From: Nocardia vinacea
Lineage (GTDB): Bacteria; Actinomycetota; Actinomycetes; Mycobacteriales; Mycobacteriaceae
Assembly (NCBI RefSeq): GCF_035920345.1
Contig: NZ_CP109149.1
Location: 2,976,001-3,040,000, forward strand
Length of the DNA stretch: 64,000 nt
Direction of reading: 5' to 3'
The notes below the pieces were generated by a model. It was not told the origin of the DNA. It worked only from the letters and a program-made list of their open reading frames with translations, and did not search any database. How positions within the stretch are numbered: position 1 is the stretch's first letter; the number at the start of each line of letters is the position of its first letter. Shown here one piece after another: positions 34,495 through 43,419 of the stretch. Both the position numbers and the translations under genes were made by a program.

Positions 34495-37107
34495 GTGGCG
34501 CTGATGACGGGGATTCAGCCCGGGGTGCAGGGCCTACAATCGTATGGTATGGATGTCAGGCGCCGGGAAGGTGTAGGCAGCCTACCCGCTGTTACCTACA
34601 GCTTTATCGGTCGAGACCGCGAGCTGGAGAAGATCAGTACCCTACTGCTGGGCCCAGCCCGGTTGATCACCCTCACCGGCCCCGGTGGCATCGGGAAGAC
34701 TCGTCTGGCCGTCGAAGCGTTGCGCCGTTGCGGTAAAACCGAAGCCAGGAAAACACGAGCGTGCTGGGTGCGATTGGCTCGACTGACTCCGGATTCGGAT
34801 TCGACCGCGGTCGCGGAAGAAGTCGCCCATGCAGTGATCGAGGCGGATTTCTCCGGGCGATCGGCCTGGGACGCCTTGGTCGACACCCTCACCCCAACCG
34901 ACACCACCGGACGTGCCACGCACACCGTGCTGGTGCTCGACAACTGCGAGCACGTACTCTCCGGTGTCGGGCCCCTGATCGCCGACCTCATCGAGACGGT
35001 ACCGGGGCTGAGCATCGTGGCCACCAGCCGAGAACCCATCGGCTGGCTCGACGAACACCTGATCACCGTTCCGCCGCTATCGCAGCGCGAGGCCCTGGCC
35101 CTATTTCGGCAACGCGCCGAACTCACCGAACATCCCGTCACCGGCAAAGACCAGACCACCACCGCCGCCGAGATCTGCCACCACGTCCACAACCATCCCC
35201 TCTACATCCAGTTGGCCGCCGCACGCCTGCTTCGCCAACCGTTGGCCGCGATTCTGCACGGGCTCACCGGCCACGCTGATGACACTCGACTGAGTTGGTC
35301 GCATGGCCCCCGCGTGGGCGCCGACCCGCGCCATCGAGGAGTCGTCGACGTCATCTCCTGGTCCTACGAGCTGTGCAGCGACAAGGAACGTCTGCTCTTC
35401 GACCGCCTGTCGGTGTTCGCCGCCGGCTACGACACCAATCCCGACGACACCACAGAGGCTGCACCGGATGTGGGTGCCGAACTGGACGCCATCGAGACAA
35501 TCTGCTGCGACGACGAAACCAGCGATACCCAAGTGCCCCTGACCCGGCAGGAGATCGAGGGCCTGCTCGAGCGGCTTGTCGATCAATCGTTGGTCACGAC
35601 GCACAGGACGGCGACCACGGTGCGGTATTCACTAGTGGAGAGCCTGCGGGTATTCGCCCAGCAGCGACTGCGCCAGCGCTCCACCGCCGCGGTGGACGAA
35701 CCCACTCGCTTGGCCCAGCGGCACTGCCGCTACTACCACGACAGGATCGCCTACGCCGCAGCCAACTGGTTCGATCCCGAAGGGCAAGCCCTGGTGGACT
35801 GGGCCCGGACGGTCTGGGCCAACACCCTCACCGCGATAGAAACCAGCATCACCACCCCGGGCCGAGCCGGAGACGGTCTGGAGATCTGTCTCGGGCTGAT
35901 CACACTGCAGGTGTGCTTCACCAGCGGCTCCGTACGAGAAATACGCCAATGGACCCTACGCTGCCTCGACGCCACCCGGGCAGCAACCCCGCAACCCATC
36001 GAACTCCAGATCGGGGCCATGGCCACCATCGCATGGCTCGCCACGCTCCAAGGCACCCACGAGGATGCCGAACAGCTGCTCGATGACTGCGTTTCCGCCT
36101 GCATCCCCGACCCAGACATCAGGCGGAACTGGCGAGACACCGCCGAGACCGACATCGGGCTGCCCGCTCCAGTCGAATTCGCATGGGGTGCGGAGCTCAT
36201 ATTCGCGCGCCGTGACGCCCGCGCCATCACCGTCCTGAGCCGAGCCAGAGATAAATTCGAGGCCTACGGCGACCACGGCGCCGCCTCAATGAACGAGCTG
36301 TTCGCTGCCCTGGCCGCGGGCATGCTGGGAACCGCGCTGCAAGCCCACGAGATCACTCAGCGTTACCTCGAGCGCGCGACCATTTCCGGAATTCCATGGG
36401 AAAGGGCTTGCGCCGACCTCGCCAGGGCGGCAGCCCTGACCCTACACGGCAACCCCACCGATGCACTGGCTCTCGAACGATCCTCGCTGGCGTATCACCT
36501 CGCCACCAACGAGCAATGGGCCGCGGTGTGGTTGGTGCAATACCGCACCTGGTCATTGGCGCACATCATCACCAACTCGATCGTGGCCGGAAAACCCGAC
36601 CGCAAGAAACTGATTGCCCTGGCCACCGAAATCGCCCACTTGGCCGGCGGCACCACAACCCTACGAGCCAAGCTCGGCATCGACTTCAAGGCGTCTGGTC
36701 CCCTCTTCGACGAATCCGAAAAAGCTATCGCTGTCGCCCGCCAGGTACTGGGGCCCGACGCCTTCGCTGCGGCAGAAACCCGAGGCATGCGTCTGCGTCC
36801 GGAACGAAACGAAGTGCAACGGCTGGCACTGGGCACACTGACCATCGATACTGCAGCGGACGCGGCCGCCACATCGCACTGGTACGAATTGACCCGGACC
36901 GAACAACAGGTCGCGATCCTGGCCGCGGCCGGGTGGACCAACATCGACATTGCCTTTCGCCGTGGAAAGTCGTCCCGCACTGTCGACGCCCAAATCGCGG
37001 CGATTTTCCATAAACTGGCCATCACTTCACGTGCGGACATATCCGAGCACATCCCCAGTGGATTCACCGACCAGGTCCGAGGTGAAGCTGCCCGACGACC
37101 GCGCTGA
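34495..37107 (+). CDS. Large ATPase-type LuxR-family regulator
   Basis: GTG 34495 gives 870 residues; ATG 34549 is an alternative that would be nearly leaderless after a TACAAT box at 34536. Residues 61-70 are the Walker A TGPGGIGKTR, TVLVLDNCEHV is Walker B, VATSREPIGW follows as in AfsR/MalT-like STAND ATPases, and NHPLYIQLAAARL closes the ATPase. A long helical repeat region (~400-780) precedes a C-terminal LuxR-type helix-turn-helix (~796-850: LTRTEQQVAILAAAGWTNID, then SSRTVDAQIAAIFHKL). The ligand and targets are unknown. Genes of this type are frequent in actinomycetes. Confidence 0.87.
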   Translation: MALMTGIQPGVQGLQSYGMDVRRREGVGSLPAVTYSFIGRDRELEKISTLLLGPARLITLTGPGGIGKTRLAVEALRRCGKTEARKTRACWVRLARLTPDSDSTAVAEEVAHAVIEADFSGRSAWDALVDTLTPTDTTGRATHTVLVLDNCEHVLSGVGPLIADLIETVPGLSIVATSREPIGWLDEHLITVPPLSQREALALFRQRAELTEHPVTGKDQTTTAAEICHHVHNHPLYIQLAAARLLRQPLAAILHGLTGHADDTRLSWSHGPRVGADPRHRGVVDVISWSYELCSDKERLLFDRLSVFAAGYDTNPDDTTEAAPDVGAELDAIETICCDDETSDTQVPLTRQEIEGLLERLVDQSLVTTHRTATTVRYSLVESLRVFAQQRLRQRSTAAVDEPTRLAQRHCRYYHDRIAYAAANWFDPEGQALVDWARTVWANTLTAIETSITTPGRAGDGLEICLGLITLQVCFTSGSVREIRQWTLRCLDATRAATPQPIELQIGAMATIAWLATLQGTHEDAEQLLDDCVSACIPDPDIRRNWRDTAETDIGLPAPVEFAWGAELIFARRDARAITVLSRARDKFEAYGDHGAASMNELFAALAAGMLGTALQAHEITQRYLERATISGIPWERACADLARAAALTLHGNPTDALALERSSLAYHLATNEQWAAVWLVQYRTWSLAHIITNSIVAGKPDRKKLIALATEIAHLAGGTTTLRAKLGIDFKASGPLFDESEKAIAVARQVLGPDAFAAAETRGMRLRPERNEVQRLALGTLTIDTAADAAATSHWYELTRTEQQVAILAAAGWTNIDIAFRRGKSSRTVDAQIAAIFHKLAITSRADISEHIPSGFTDQVRGEAARRPR

Positions 37108-37199
37108 CAGCAGGGACTGTCGAGACCGGCGAATCCGATCTCGGTCCGACCTGCCCGATCCTCGTGGTCAGCGAACTCGCCACCCTCCCCTGATATGAA

Positions 37200-37375
37200 C
37201 ATACCGGCGAGGACGACGAACCCGTCGCGGACGTACGCGATCAGCTCGTCCAGCTAACGGCGTGTGGTGTCATTCCCGGAGGCCATGTCGGTGAAGGTGT
37301 GTTCGACGTCGATGCCGTCGAGTTGGCGGACGGACGGTGTTCTGAACGACCCGGCTCCCCTCACATATCGGCATT
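37200..37375 (-). pseudogene. Serine resolvase N-terminal remnant
   Basis: The minus frame reads RQLDGIDVEHTFTDMASGND, then TTRR, a TAG stop, and LDELIAYVRDGFVVLAG in the same frame. This matches the resolvase/invertase N-terminus (RQLDG..LDRTFTDKASGKDTxRPxLDELI). The catalytic serine segment upstream is shifted out of frame and the C-terminal part is missing. The rest of 37108-37695 shows no gene. Confidence 0.68.
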
Positions 37376-37695
37376 CTTCGAGGTCAGCCTCCCGGCCACC
37401 CCAGTGATACTTGCGTTCGCGAGCCCTGCTGATGCCTTTCCATAGGTATAGCCCACGTCCATTACCGATGCGGGGTCTATACCCACGGCCCATGCTGGTT
37501 GCCGTGCAGAAGACGAAGGTCTGGGCGACGCCGTCAGCAGACCTTCAACCACACAATGTTGCGACGGCCGAGCTCGACTTCATTGCCGAGTCGACGGCGA
37601 ACAGGTGCGTATATGCCGCCCTGCGATGACAAATCCATCCCGGCTGACCGAAGTGTAATCTCCCGTGGCCGACCGACCGGAAACCGAATCATCCC

Positions 37696-38022
37696 ATGAC
37701 AACTGCACTATTACCTCTTGCATACGGATACTTGCGCGACGATTTGCTCCGTGACCGGGACCGGAATTCGAGCGAAGACAGACTGCGGGACACTGCCAGG
37801 TCACTCGGCTACGAGCTGGGCGCCGTGTTTTGCGAGCCCCCACCGCGGAACGCGACACTGCCCCCGGCGTTCGTCGATCTCGTCCAGGAATGCCGGCGAG
37901 CCGAGGCACACGCAGTGATAACCCTGCGTGGACACATGTCGGATATGTCGGTGTGTCGGATGGTCCTGCTGGCGGTCCTCGAAGTGCGAGCCGGTGCCGC
38001 AGTGCACGAAGTCGATTTGTGA
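37696..38022 (+). CDS. Hypothetical protein with resolvase-like N-domain fold
   Basis: A protein of 108 residues, MTTALLPLAYGYLRDDLLRD onward. The pattern AYGYLR near the start, a helix with a loop ending LGYELGAVF, and AFVDLVQECRRAEAHAVITL resembles the fold order of serine-resolvase N-domains, but the catalytic serine (YxRVSxxxQ) is absent. A similar layout occurs in the protein at 59713-60105. Whether this is a domesticated recombinase domain is unproven. There is no strong ribosome binding site; it is isolated between the resolvase remnant and a TetR gene. Confidence 0.55.
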   Translation: MTTALLPLAYGYLRDDLLRDRDRNSSEDRLRDTARSLGYELGAVFCEPPPRNATLPPAFVDLVQECRRAEAHAVITLRGHMSDMSVCRMVLLAVLEVRAGAAVHEVDL

Positions 38023-38206
38023 CGCGTCCGCAGCGAGGTACGGCCACGGGGTATGGAACGTCCACCCATGAGCCGACTTGCAGGGTCGACAGCAGCCGCC
38101 GGACCCTGCGTCCGGTCACCGAGTCTGGTCGATCGCAGCCGGCACCAGCGCTGATCGCCACTCATCAGGTCAAGAGGGGCCGAACCACATCCTGGCAGAA
38201 TGCGGA

Positions 38207-38911
38207 TCAGCCGGTCGGCCGCTGGGCCTGGTTGGCGGCCGCGAGCGAGGTGAAGATCGGGATATCTGGATCGGCCGAGATGCCTTGTCGGCGCAGGAAT
38301 CCATCGACCAGACCCCAGACGAATTCGGTTGCCTGCTCGACGAATTCGGCGGTGCCGTCGGGACGGCGGGGATCCGCGTCACCCAGCCACAGGTCGGTGA
38401 TCGCGACGACCACGCCGACGACCGCGCGGGCCAGATAGTCGATACCGGAGGCATCGATCGGAATGGATTCGGCGATCTCACGTGCCTGGGCGGCGACGCG
38501 GCTCGCGGCCGCGCGGCCGAGATCGAATTGCAGTACCGAACCGTCGGAGTGCTGGGTGACGTGCGCCTGGCCGAGGAACCGAAAGACGTTGGGGTGCTGG
38601 AGAATACTGTCGGCATAGCCGGCGAGCACGCGGCGCAGCGCGACCCGGGGCGGTTGCAGCATCAGCGTCAGATCGTTGCCCGCACCGGCGGCGACGGAAC
38701 CGGCCATCCGGTCGCCGATTTCGGTGTAGAGATCGGCCTTATCGGCGAACTGGCGGTACAGCCGCGGTTTGGTGATCCGGGCTTCGCGGGCGATGTCGTC
38801 CATACTGGGGCGCGGACCGTCCCGGTCGATCACCCGAATGGCGGCGTCGACGATCTCCTCGCGGGTGATCGTCCGCGGCGCTGATCTGGCAGATCTGTCC
38901 GAACGGGGCAT
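38207..38911 (-). CDS. TetR-family regulator, divergent from hydrolase
   Basis: ATG 38911 gives 234 residues. The helix-turn-helix is SMDDIAREARITKPRLYRQF followed by ADKADLYTEIG; an N-terminal Arg/Ser-rich arm precedes it. The ligand domain runs to the Gln/Pro-rich end. There is no ribosome binding site, so translation may be leaderless from a promoter overlapping the palindrome 15 bases upstream. Autoregulation and control of the divergent alpha/beta hydrolase are inferred from the matching palindromes at both ends of the gap. Confidence 0.87.
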   Translation of the reverse strand: MPRSDRSARSAPRTITREEIVDAAIRVIDRDGPRPSMDDIAREARITKPRLYRQFADKADLYTEIGDRMAGSVAAGAGNDLTLMLQPPRVALRRVLAGYADSILQHPNVFRFLGQAHVTQHSDGSVLQFDLGRAAASRVAAQAREIAESIPIDASGIDYLARAVVGVVVAITDLWLGDADPRRPDGTAEFVEQATEFVWGLVDGFLRRQGISADPDIPIFTSLAAANQAQRPTG

Positions 38912-38925
38912 GGCCGGAGCATACA

Positions 38926-39059
38926 CGTACCGGCGGTACGCCCTGTTGAGCCGGAATTGCCCTGGGTTATGGGTGACCGACCTCATAGCCGGGCGCGGTT
39001 TCAATCCATTGCTTCGGGCAATACGTACTGTCAGTATCGGATCACGTACCGGCGGTACA
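38926..39059. promoter_or_regulatory. Repeated TetR operator in divergent gap
   Basis: CGTACCG-G-CGGTACG is a perfect 15-base palindrome at 38926-38940. The same word recurs at 39045-39058 (CGTACCG-G-CGGTAC) 35 bases before the hydrolase ATG. A diverged copy, CGTACTG-T-CAGTATC, lies at 39024-39038. One site flanks each start, the classical layout for a regulator controlling itself and its divergent neighbour. Confidence 0.75.
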
Positions 39060-39092
39060 CGCGGCACCCAGCGCATCGATCGAGGCAAGCAG

Positions 39093-40028
39093 ATGACCGA
39101 ACAGCTCGACTCCCCCGACCCGACCGGCATCCAGCGCCCACACCGCCGCTCCACGGTGCCCGGCGCGAATGGTGAGCTGGCCGTCTTCGAATGGGGCGAT
39201 CGCAGCGCGGAACCGCTCGTCTTGGTGCACGGGCTGTCCGATACCCATCTGGTCTGGTCCGCGGTGGCGACGCTGCTGGCCGACGGCTTCCGGGTCATCG
39301 CCTATGACGTGCGCGGGCACGGTGTATCGGCGAAACCCGGTGTGCCGCAGGACTATCGACTCGATCACCTGGCCGAGGATTTCTTCGCGCTGATCGATGC
39401 GATCAGTCCGAAGCGGCCGGTGCACGTCTGTGGACACGGCTGGGGTGCGGTGCAGGTGTGGGAGGCGGTCTGCGATCCACGCGCCAATACCCGGATCGCC
39501 TCGTTCACCGCCGTCGCGGGTCCGAATCTCGATCACGTCGGCATAACACTGCGCGAATTGGCCGGTCAACCGCGCCGAGCGCTGGAGCTGATCGCCGACC
39601 GGAAATTCTGGCGGCACGGAGTCGGAACGGCCCAGACCGCGGCGCGACGGATCGCCTATCCGCCGCGGGTGCGTACCTGGTTGATCGAACAGCTCGGCGG
39701 CATTGCCCGGATGTACGCTCCGATCGCTCCGACCTGGCGCACGGATCTGGCCGCCGGCGCACAGATCGCCATGGCCAACCTGGCGCATCATCTGCTGCGG
39801 CCGCGTGAGCGCACCACCGCGGTTCCGGTGCAACTCGTCGTGGACACCACCGACGTGCTGGTGCCCCCGTTCCTCTACTACGGCAGCGCACGTTGGGTGG
39901 ATCGACTGTGGCGCTGCCCGATTCCGGCCGATCACTGGCTGCCGGTGACCGAGCCGCTGCTCGTCGCCGAGGCCATCGCGAACTTCGTCGAGGATCTGCG
40001 CGCGGCGAACGCCAGCATCCCGCAGTGA
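39093..40028 (+). CDS. EphD-like alpha/beta hydrolase lacking nucleophile
   Basis: ATG 39093 after GAGGCAAGC gives 311 residues. VLVHGLSDTHLVWSAVATLL and YDVRGHGVSAKPGVP are the usual alpha/beta-hydrolase strands. The nucleophile elbow reads HVCGHGWGAVQ: the position that is Asp in EphD-type epoxide hydrolases (GHDWG) or Ser in esterases is glycine here. The C-terminal SDR domain of EphD is also absent. PADHWLPVTEP retains the histidine. The protein may be inactive, or use another residue, or act as a binding protein. It is controlled by the divergent TetR. Confidence 0.78.
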   Translation: MTEQLDSPDPTGIQRPHRRSTVPGANGELAVFEWGDRSAEPLVLVHGLSDTHLVWSAVATLLADGFRVIAYDVRGHGVSAKPGVPQDYRLDHLAEDFFALIDAISPKRPVHVCGHGWGAVQVWEAVCDPRANTRIASFTAVAGPNLDHVGITLRELAGQPRRALELIADRKFWRHGVGTAQTAARRIAYPPRVRTWLIEQLGGIARMYAPIAPTWRTDLAAGAQIAMANLAHHLLRPRERTTAVPVQLVVDTTDVLVPPFLYYGSARWVDRLWRCPIPADHWLPVTEPLLVAEAIANFVEDLRAANASIPQ

Positions 40029-40089
40029 CCACGCAGATCCCACCAGCGGTGGGTGGCCGGGAAATCGGACGGGGTGGTACTTTGCGCGC

Positions 40090-41409
40090 ATGACCGGACC
40101 GGGGGAACAACAAAACCAGCCCAACGACGCGTGGTGGGCGCAGGAACAGCCGCAGCAGCAAGGACCGCAGTATTCACAATCGGATCCGACGATGGTCGGG
40201 CAGCCGGGGTATCAGCTGCCGTCGCAGCCCGCGGTTCCGGTGGTGGGACCGCAAGGCCAAGCCGAGCAGCAGCCCGCTGATCCGACGATGGTTCGGCAGT
40301 CGTTCGATCAGCCGGGGGCCGCGCCCGCCGGATACCAATCAGGGACTGGATATCAGCAACCGGGATACCACCAGTCCTCGCCTGGATATCCGCAGCCGGG
40401 AACGCCGCAGGCCGCGCCTGGATTCCCGCAGGCCGGAGCGCCACAAGTCACACCCGCCGGATACCAATCGGGGACCGGATACCAGCAACCGGGATACCAC
40501 CAGTCCTCGCCTGGATATCCGCAGCCGGGAACGCCGCAGGCCGCGCCTGGATTCCCGCAGGGAGGGGCGCCACAATCCACACCCGGATTCCCGCAAGCCG
40601 GAGCACCGCAGTCCGCACCGGGATTCCCGCAGCCCGGGTTCCAGCAACCCGCGCCCGGATTCCCGCAGGGCGCATCGGGTTTCCAACAGCCCGGATTACA
40701 GCAACAGGCACCCGGATATCAGCAGCCGCCCAAATCCGGTGGCAAAGGCTGGCTTTGGGCGCTCGGCGCGGTCGTCATCACCTCCGCCGTATGGGCGGGG
40801 GCGATGTTCGCGATCGGCGCCTTCGATGCGGGCAAGGCCGATATCAGCAAGGACGCTGATCTGCGCGGCTACAAGTACATCGCAAATCTCTGCGATATCA
40901 CCGACACCTCGCCCTACACCACTGCGGGCTTCACGCTGTCGAAGACCGATTCCTCGGGCAATACCTACCCGAAGCACGACGGTTCCAAGCACGCGGCGGT
41001 AGATACGATGGGGTGCGATGTCCGCTTCACCCCGTCCGGATCGAGCGAGAAGTACGACTACGCCTCGATCTACACCAGCGCGCAGGTGCACAAGCAGACC
41101 AATCCGGGACCGGAGTTCACCGCATCGTACGAGACCTGGACCCAGAGCGAATACGGCAAGGACGCGAAGGTCGACAAGATCTCCGGACTCGGCGACGAGG
41201 CGTATCTGATCACCGGTAAGCACAAATCGGACGATCCGACAGCCGATGTCTCACTGGCTATGCGCGACGGCTGGGCCACCTACCACATCAGCTGGTCGCA
41301 GTATTCGTCCAGTTCGTCGAAGTCTTCGGGCAAGATCCTCAGCGCGTCCGAGGTCACCGATCTGCTGAAGAAGACGGCTACCTCGACCATGAGCAAGCTG
41401 CGCAAATAG
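40090..41409 (+). CDS. Gln/Pro/Gly-rich repeat membrane protein
   Basis: ATG 40090 gives 439 residues. Residues 1-215 are low-complexity (PGYQQP, PGFPQ repeats) and predicted cytosolic. One transmembrane helix (WLWALGAVVITSAVWAGAMF) near residue 225 is followed by an extracellular domain of ~190 residues containing NLCDITD and MGCDVRF, a likely disulfide pair, and GLGDEAYLI. I do not recognise the outer domain. The Gln/Pro repeats resemble those of actinobacterial cell-envelope proteins. A strong hairpin follows the gene. Confidence 0.75.
   Translation: MTGPGEQQNQPNDAWWAQEQPQQQGPQYSQSDPTMVGQPGYQLPSQPAVPVVGPQGQAEQQPADPTMVRQSFDQPGAAPAGYQSGTGYQQPGYHQSSPGYPQPGTPQAAPGFPQAGAPQVTPAGYQSGTGYQQPGYHQSSPGYPQPGTPQAAPGFPQGGAPQSTPGFPQAGAPQSAPGFPQPGFQQPAPGFPQGASGFQQPGLQQQAPGYQQPPKSGGKGWLWALGAVVITSAVWAGAMFAIGAFDAGKADISKDADLRGYKYIANLCDITDTSPYTTAGFTLSKTDSSGNTYPKHDGSKHAAVDTMGCDVRFTPSGSSEKYDYASIYTSAQVHKQTNPGPEFTASYETWTQSEYGKDAKVDKISGLGDEAYLITGKHKSDDPTADVSLAMRDGWATYHISWSQYSSSSSKSSGKILSASEVTDLLKKTATSTMSKLRK
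40330..40560 (+). repeat. 129-base imperfect tandem repeat within coding sequence
   Basis: A unit beginning ATACCAATC at 40332 recurs at 40461, an offset of 129 bases (43 codons). The two copies are nearly identical for ~100 bases and both encode AGYQSGTGYQQPGYHQSSPG and on. The first shows AGAPQVTP after it, the second GGAPQSTP. The high identity points to a recent in-frame duplication in the low-complexity domain. Confidence 0.85.
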
Positions 41410-41416
41410 ACGGCGT

Positions 41417-41448
41417 CCGGTCGGTGCGGGACCGCCCGCGCCGACCGG
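41417..41448. terminator. Strong hairpin after membrane protein gene
   Basis: CCGGTCGGTGCGGG and CCCGCGCCGACCGG pair over 14 positions with a single mismatch and a four-base loop, 8 bases after the stop at 41409. There is no T tract; hairpin-only terminators of this sort are common in actinomycetes. Confidence 0.6.
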
Positions 41449-41514
41449 TCCGCATTCGAATGCGACAATGACTGGGTCAACCTCCCAGTTCACGAAGGAT
41501 AAACCCGCATTCCG

Positions 41515-42984
41515 ATGGTCGAGAACACCGCGTCGACGTCTACCGCCCCAGCGCCGAGCGGCACCGCCATCGACCCCGATGAGCTGGCGATCTGCCTGCG
41601 GGTGCTGGAGCAAGCCGGGCAGTTGGACAAGGACGATCCGGCGTCGGTCAAGGTGCAGCGCGCCGTCGGCCATATGTTCAAGAAATTGAAGCAGCGCAAG
41701 CGAACCGTGGCCAGGGATGCGGTCGCCGAGGCGGACCGAGCGGTGGTCGCGGCGACCGCGACCGGATCGCCGAATCGGATCGATGACGAAACCGCGGGCA
41801 TTCCGCTGGCCTCGAATGCGGCGGGTGCGAGCGCGGGCACGCTGTTCCGGCCGCGGCCCTGCTATATCTGCAAACAGCGCTACACCCGCGTCGATGCGTT
41901 CTATCACCAGCTCTGCCCGGACTGCGCGGCCAGCAGCCATGCGAAACGAGACGCCCGTACCGATCTTGGCGGACGGCGTGCCCTGCTGACCGGCGGTCGC
42001 GCCAAGATCGGCATGTACATCGCGCTGCGGCTACTGCGCGACGGTGCGCACACCACCGTCACCACCCGCTTCCCGAACGATGCGATCCGCCGCTTCGCCG
42101 CCATGGACGACAGCGCCGACTGGCTGCACCGGCTGCGCATCGTCGGCATTGATCTGCGGGATCCGGCGCAGGTCGTCGCGCTCGCCGATGATGTCGCGGC
42201 ACAGGGACCACTGGATATCCTGATCAACAATGCCGCCCAGACCGTGCGCCGCTCCCCCGGTGCGTACAGCGCGCTGGTCGAGGCCGAATCCGGTCCGCTG
42301 CCCGCGGGTGCGCTGCCGGATGTGGTGACCTTCGGTAAGACCATGCAGGCGCACCCCACCGCACTCACCGCATCCCTGACCCCGACGCTGTCCTCGGTCG
42401 ATGTGGCGGAGCTGGCGCTGGTCGCGGGATCGGCCACGCCGGAACGCATTTCGCGCGGTATCGCCATCGACGCCGGTGGTCTGGTGCCGGATCTCGCCCA
42501 CACCAACAGCTGGGTGCAGACCGTCGCCGAGGTGGATCCGACCGAACTCCTCGAGGTCCAGCTGTGCAATTCGGTGGCGCCGTTCATTCTGGTTTCCCGC
42601 CTGCGCCCGGCAATGGCCGCCGCCGCGGCCCGCCGCAAATACGTCGTGAACGTCTCCGCGATGGAGGGCCAATTCTCCCGCGCGTACAAGGGTGCGGGCC
42701 ACCCCCATACGAATATGGCCAAGGCCGCGCTGAATATGTTGACCCGCACCAGCGCCCGCGAAATGTTCGAACAGGACGCCATCCTCATGACGGCCGTGGA
42801 CACCGGCTGGATCACCGACGAACGCCCGCACTACACCAAACTCCGCCTCGCCGAAGAGGGCTTCCACGCGCCGCTGGACCTGGTGGACGGCGCCGCCCGC
42901 GTCTACGACCCCATCGTCCAAGGCGAAACCGGCACCGACCTCTACGGCTGCTTCCTCAAGGACTACCAACCCTCGCCCTGGTGA
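41515..42984 (+). CDS. Zinc-ribbon SDR oxidoreductase with atypical active site
   Basis: A protein of 489 residues. Residues ~1-105 are helical and unknown; a CxxC-CxxC zinc ribbon uses Cys116, 119, 134 and 137 (RPCYICKQRY, then QLCPDCA). The SDR domain begins at ~150 with TGGRAKIG as the nucleotide loop, ILINNAAQ, and VSAMEG as the serine segment. The active-site tyrosine is absent: HTNMAKAALN replaces YxxxK by TxxxK. Relatives with the PHTNMAKAAL motif exist, so the change is probably a subfamily trait and not decay. The product and reaction are unknown. Confidence 0.8.
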   Translation: MVENTASTSTAPAPSGTAIDPDELAICLRVLEQAGQLDKDDPASVKVQRAVGHMFKKLKQRKRTVARDAVAEADRAVVAATATGSPNRIDDETAGIPLASNAAGASAGTLFRPRPCYICKQRYTRVDAFYHQLCPDCAASSHAKRDARTDLGGRRALLTGGRAKIGMYIALRLLRDGAHTTVTTRFPNDAIRRFAAMDDSADWLHRLRIVGIDLRDPAQVVALADDVAAQGPLDILINNAAQTVRRSPGAYSALVEAESGPLPAGALPDVVTFGKTMQAHPTALTASLTPTLSSVDVAELALVAGSATPERISRGIAIDAGGLVPDLAHTNSWVQTVAEVDPTELLEVQLCNSVAPFILVSRLRPAMAAAAARRKYVVNVSAMEGQFSRAYKGAGHPHTNMAKAALNMLTRTSAREMFEQDAILMTAVDTGWITDERPHYTKLRLAEEGFHAPLDLVDGAARVYDPIVQGETGTDLYGCFLKDYQPSPW

Positions 42985-43029
42985 TCCAATGGGGCCGAGC
43001 CCGCACGCATCCAGCGCTACGCTGGGCAT

Positions 43030-43419
43030 ATGCTGTATCGGCTGCTGGCCGATGCCACCGCCGCGGTGCATTTCGTATTCGTGGCGTACGTGGTGGTCGG
43101 CGGGTTCGTGGCGTGGCGGTGGCCGCGCACCATCTGGCTGCATCTGATCGCGTTCGGGTGGGGATTCAGCACGGTGCTGTTCGGATACGATTGTCCGCTC
43201 ACGTATTTGGAGAATTGGGCGCGGCATCGGGCCGGGATGGCGGGGCTGCCGCCGAGCGGGTTCATCGACCATTATCTGACCGGGGTGATCTACCCGCAGA
43301 GTGCGCTGGGATTGGTGCGCGGGCTGGTCGCGGCGTGCGTGGTGGTGTCGTGGGTGGGCTATGTGTGGAGGGTGCGGGCGATGAGGTCGGCGACCTCGGA
43401 GACCTTGTCATCCAGGTAG
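43030..43419 (+). CDS. DUF2784-family membrane protein
   Basis: A protein of 129 residues beginning MLYRLLADATAAVHFVFVAY. Three or four hydrophobic helices and the motifs HFVFVAYVVVGG, CPLTYLENWARHRAGM and FIDHYLTGVIYP are characteristic of DUF2784. The function is unknown. The 3' end overlaps the 3' end of the convergent thioesterase gene by 61 bases, which is unusual in this window. Confidence 0.85.
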   Translation: MLYRLLADATAAVHFVFVAYVVVGGFVAWRWPRTIWLHLIAFGWGFSTVLFGYDCPLTYLENWARHRAGMAGLPPSGFIDHYLTGVIYPQSALGLVRGLVAACVVVSWVGYVWRVRAMRSATSETLSSR

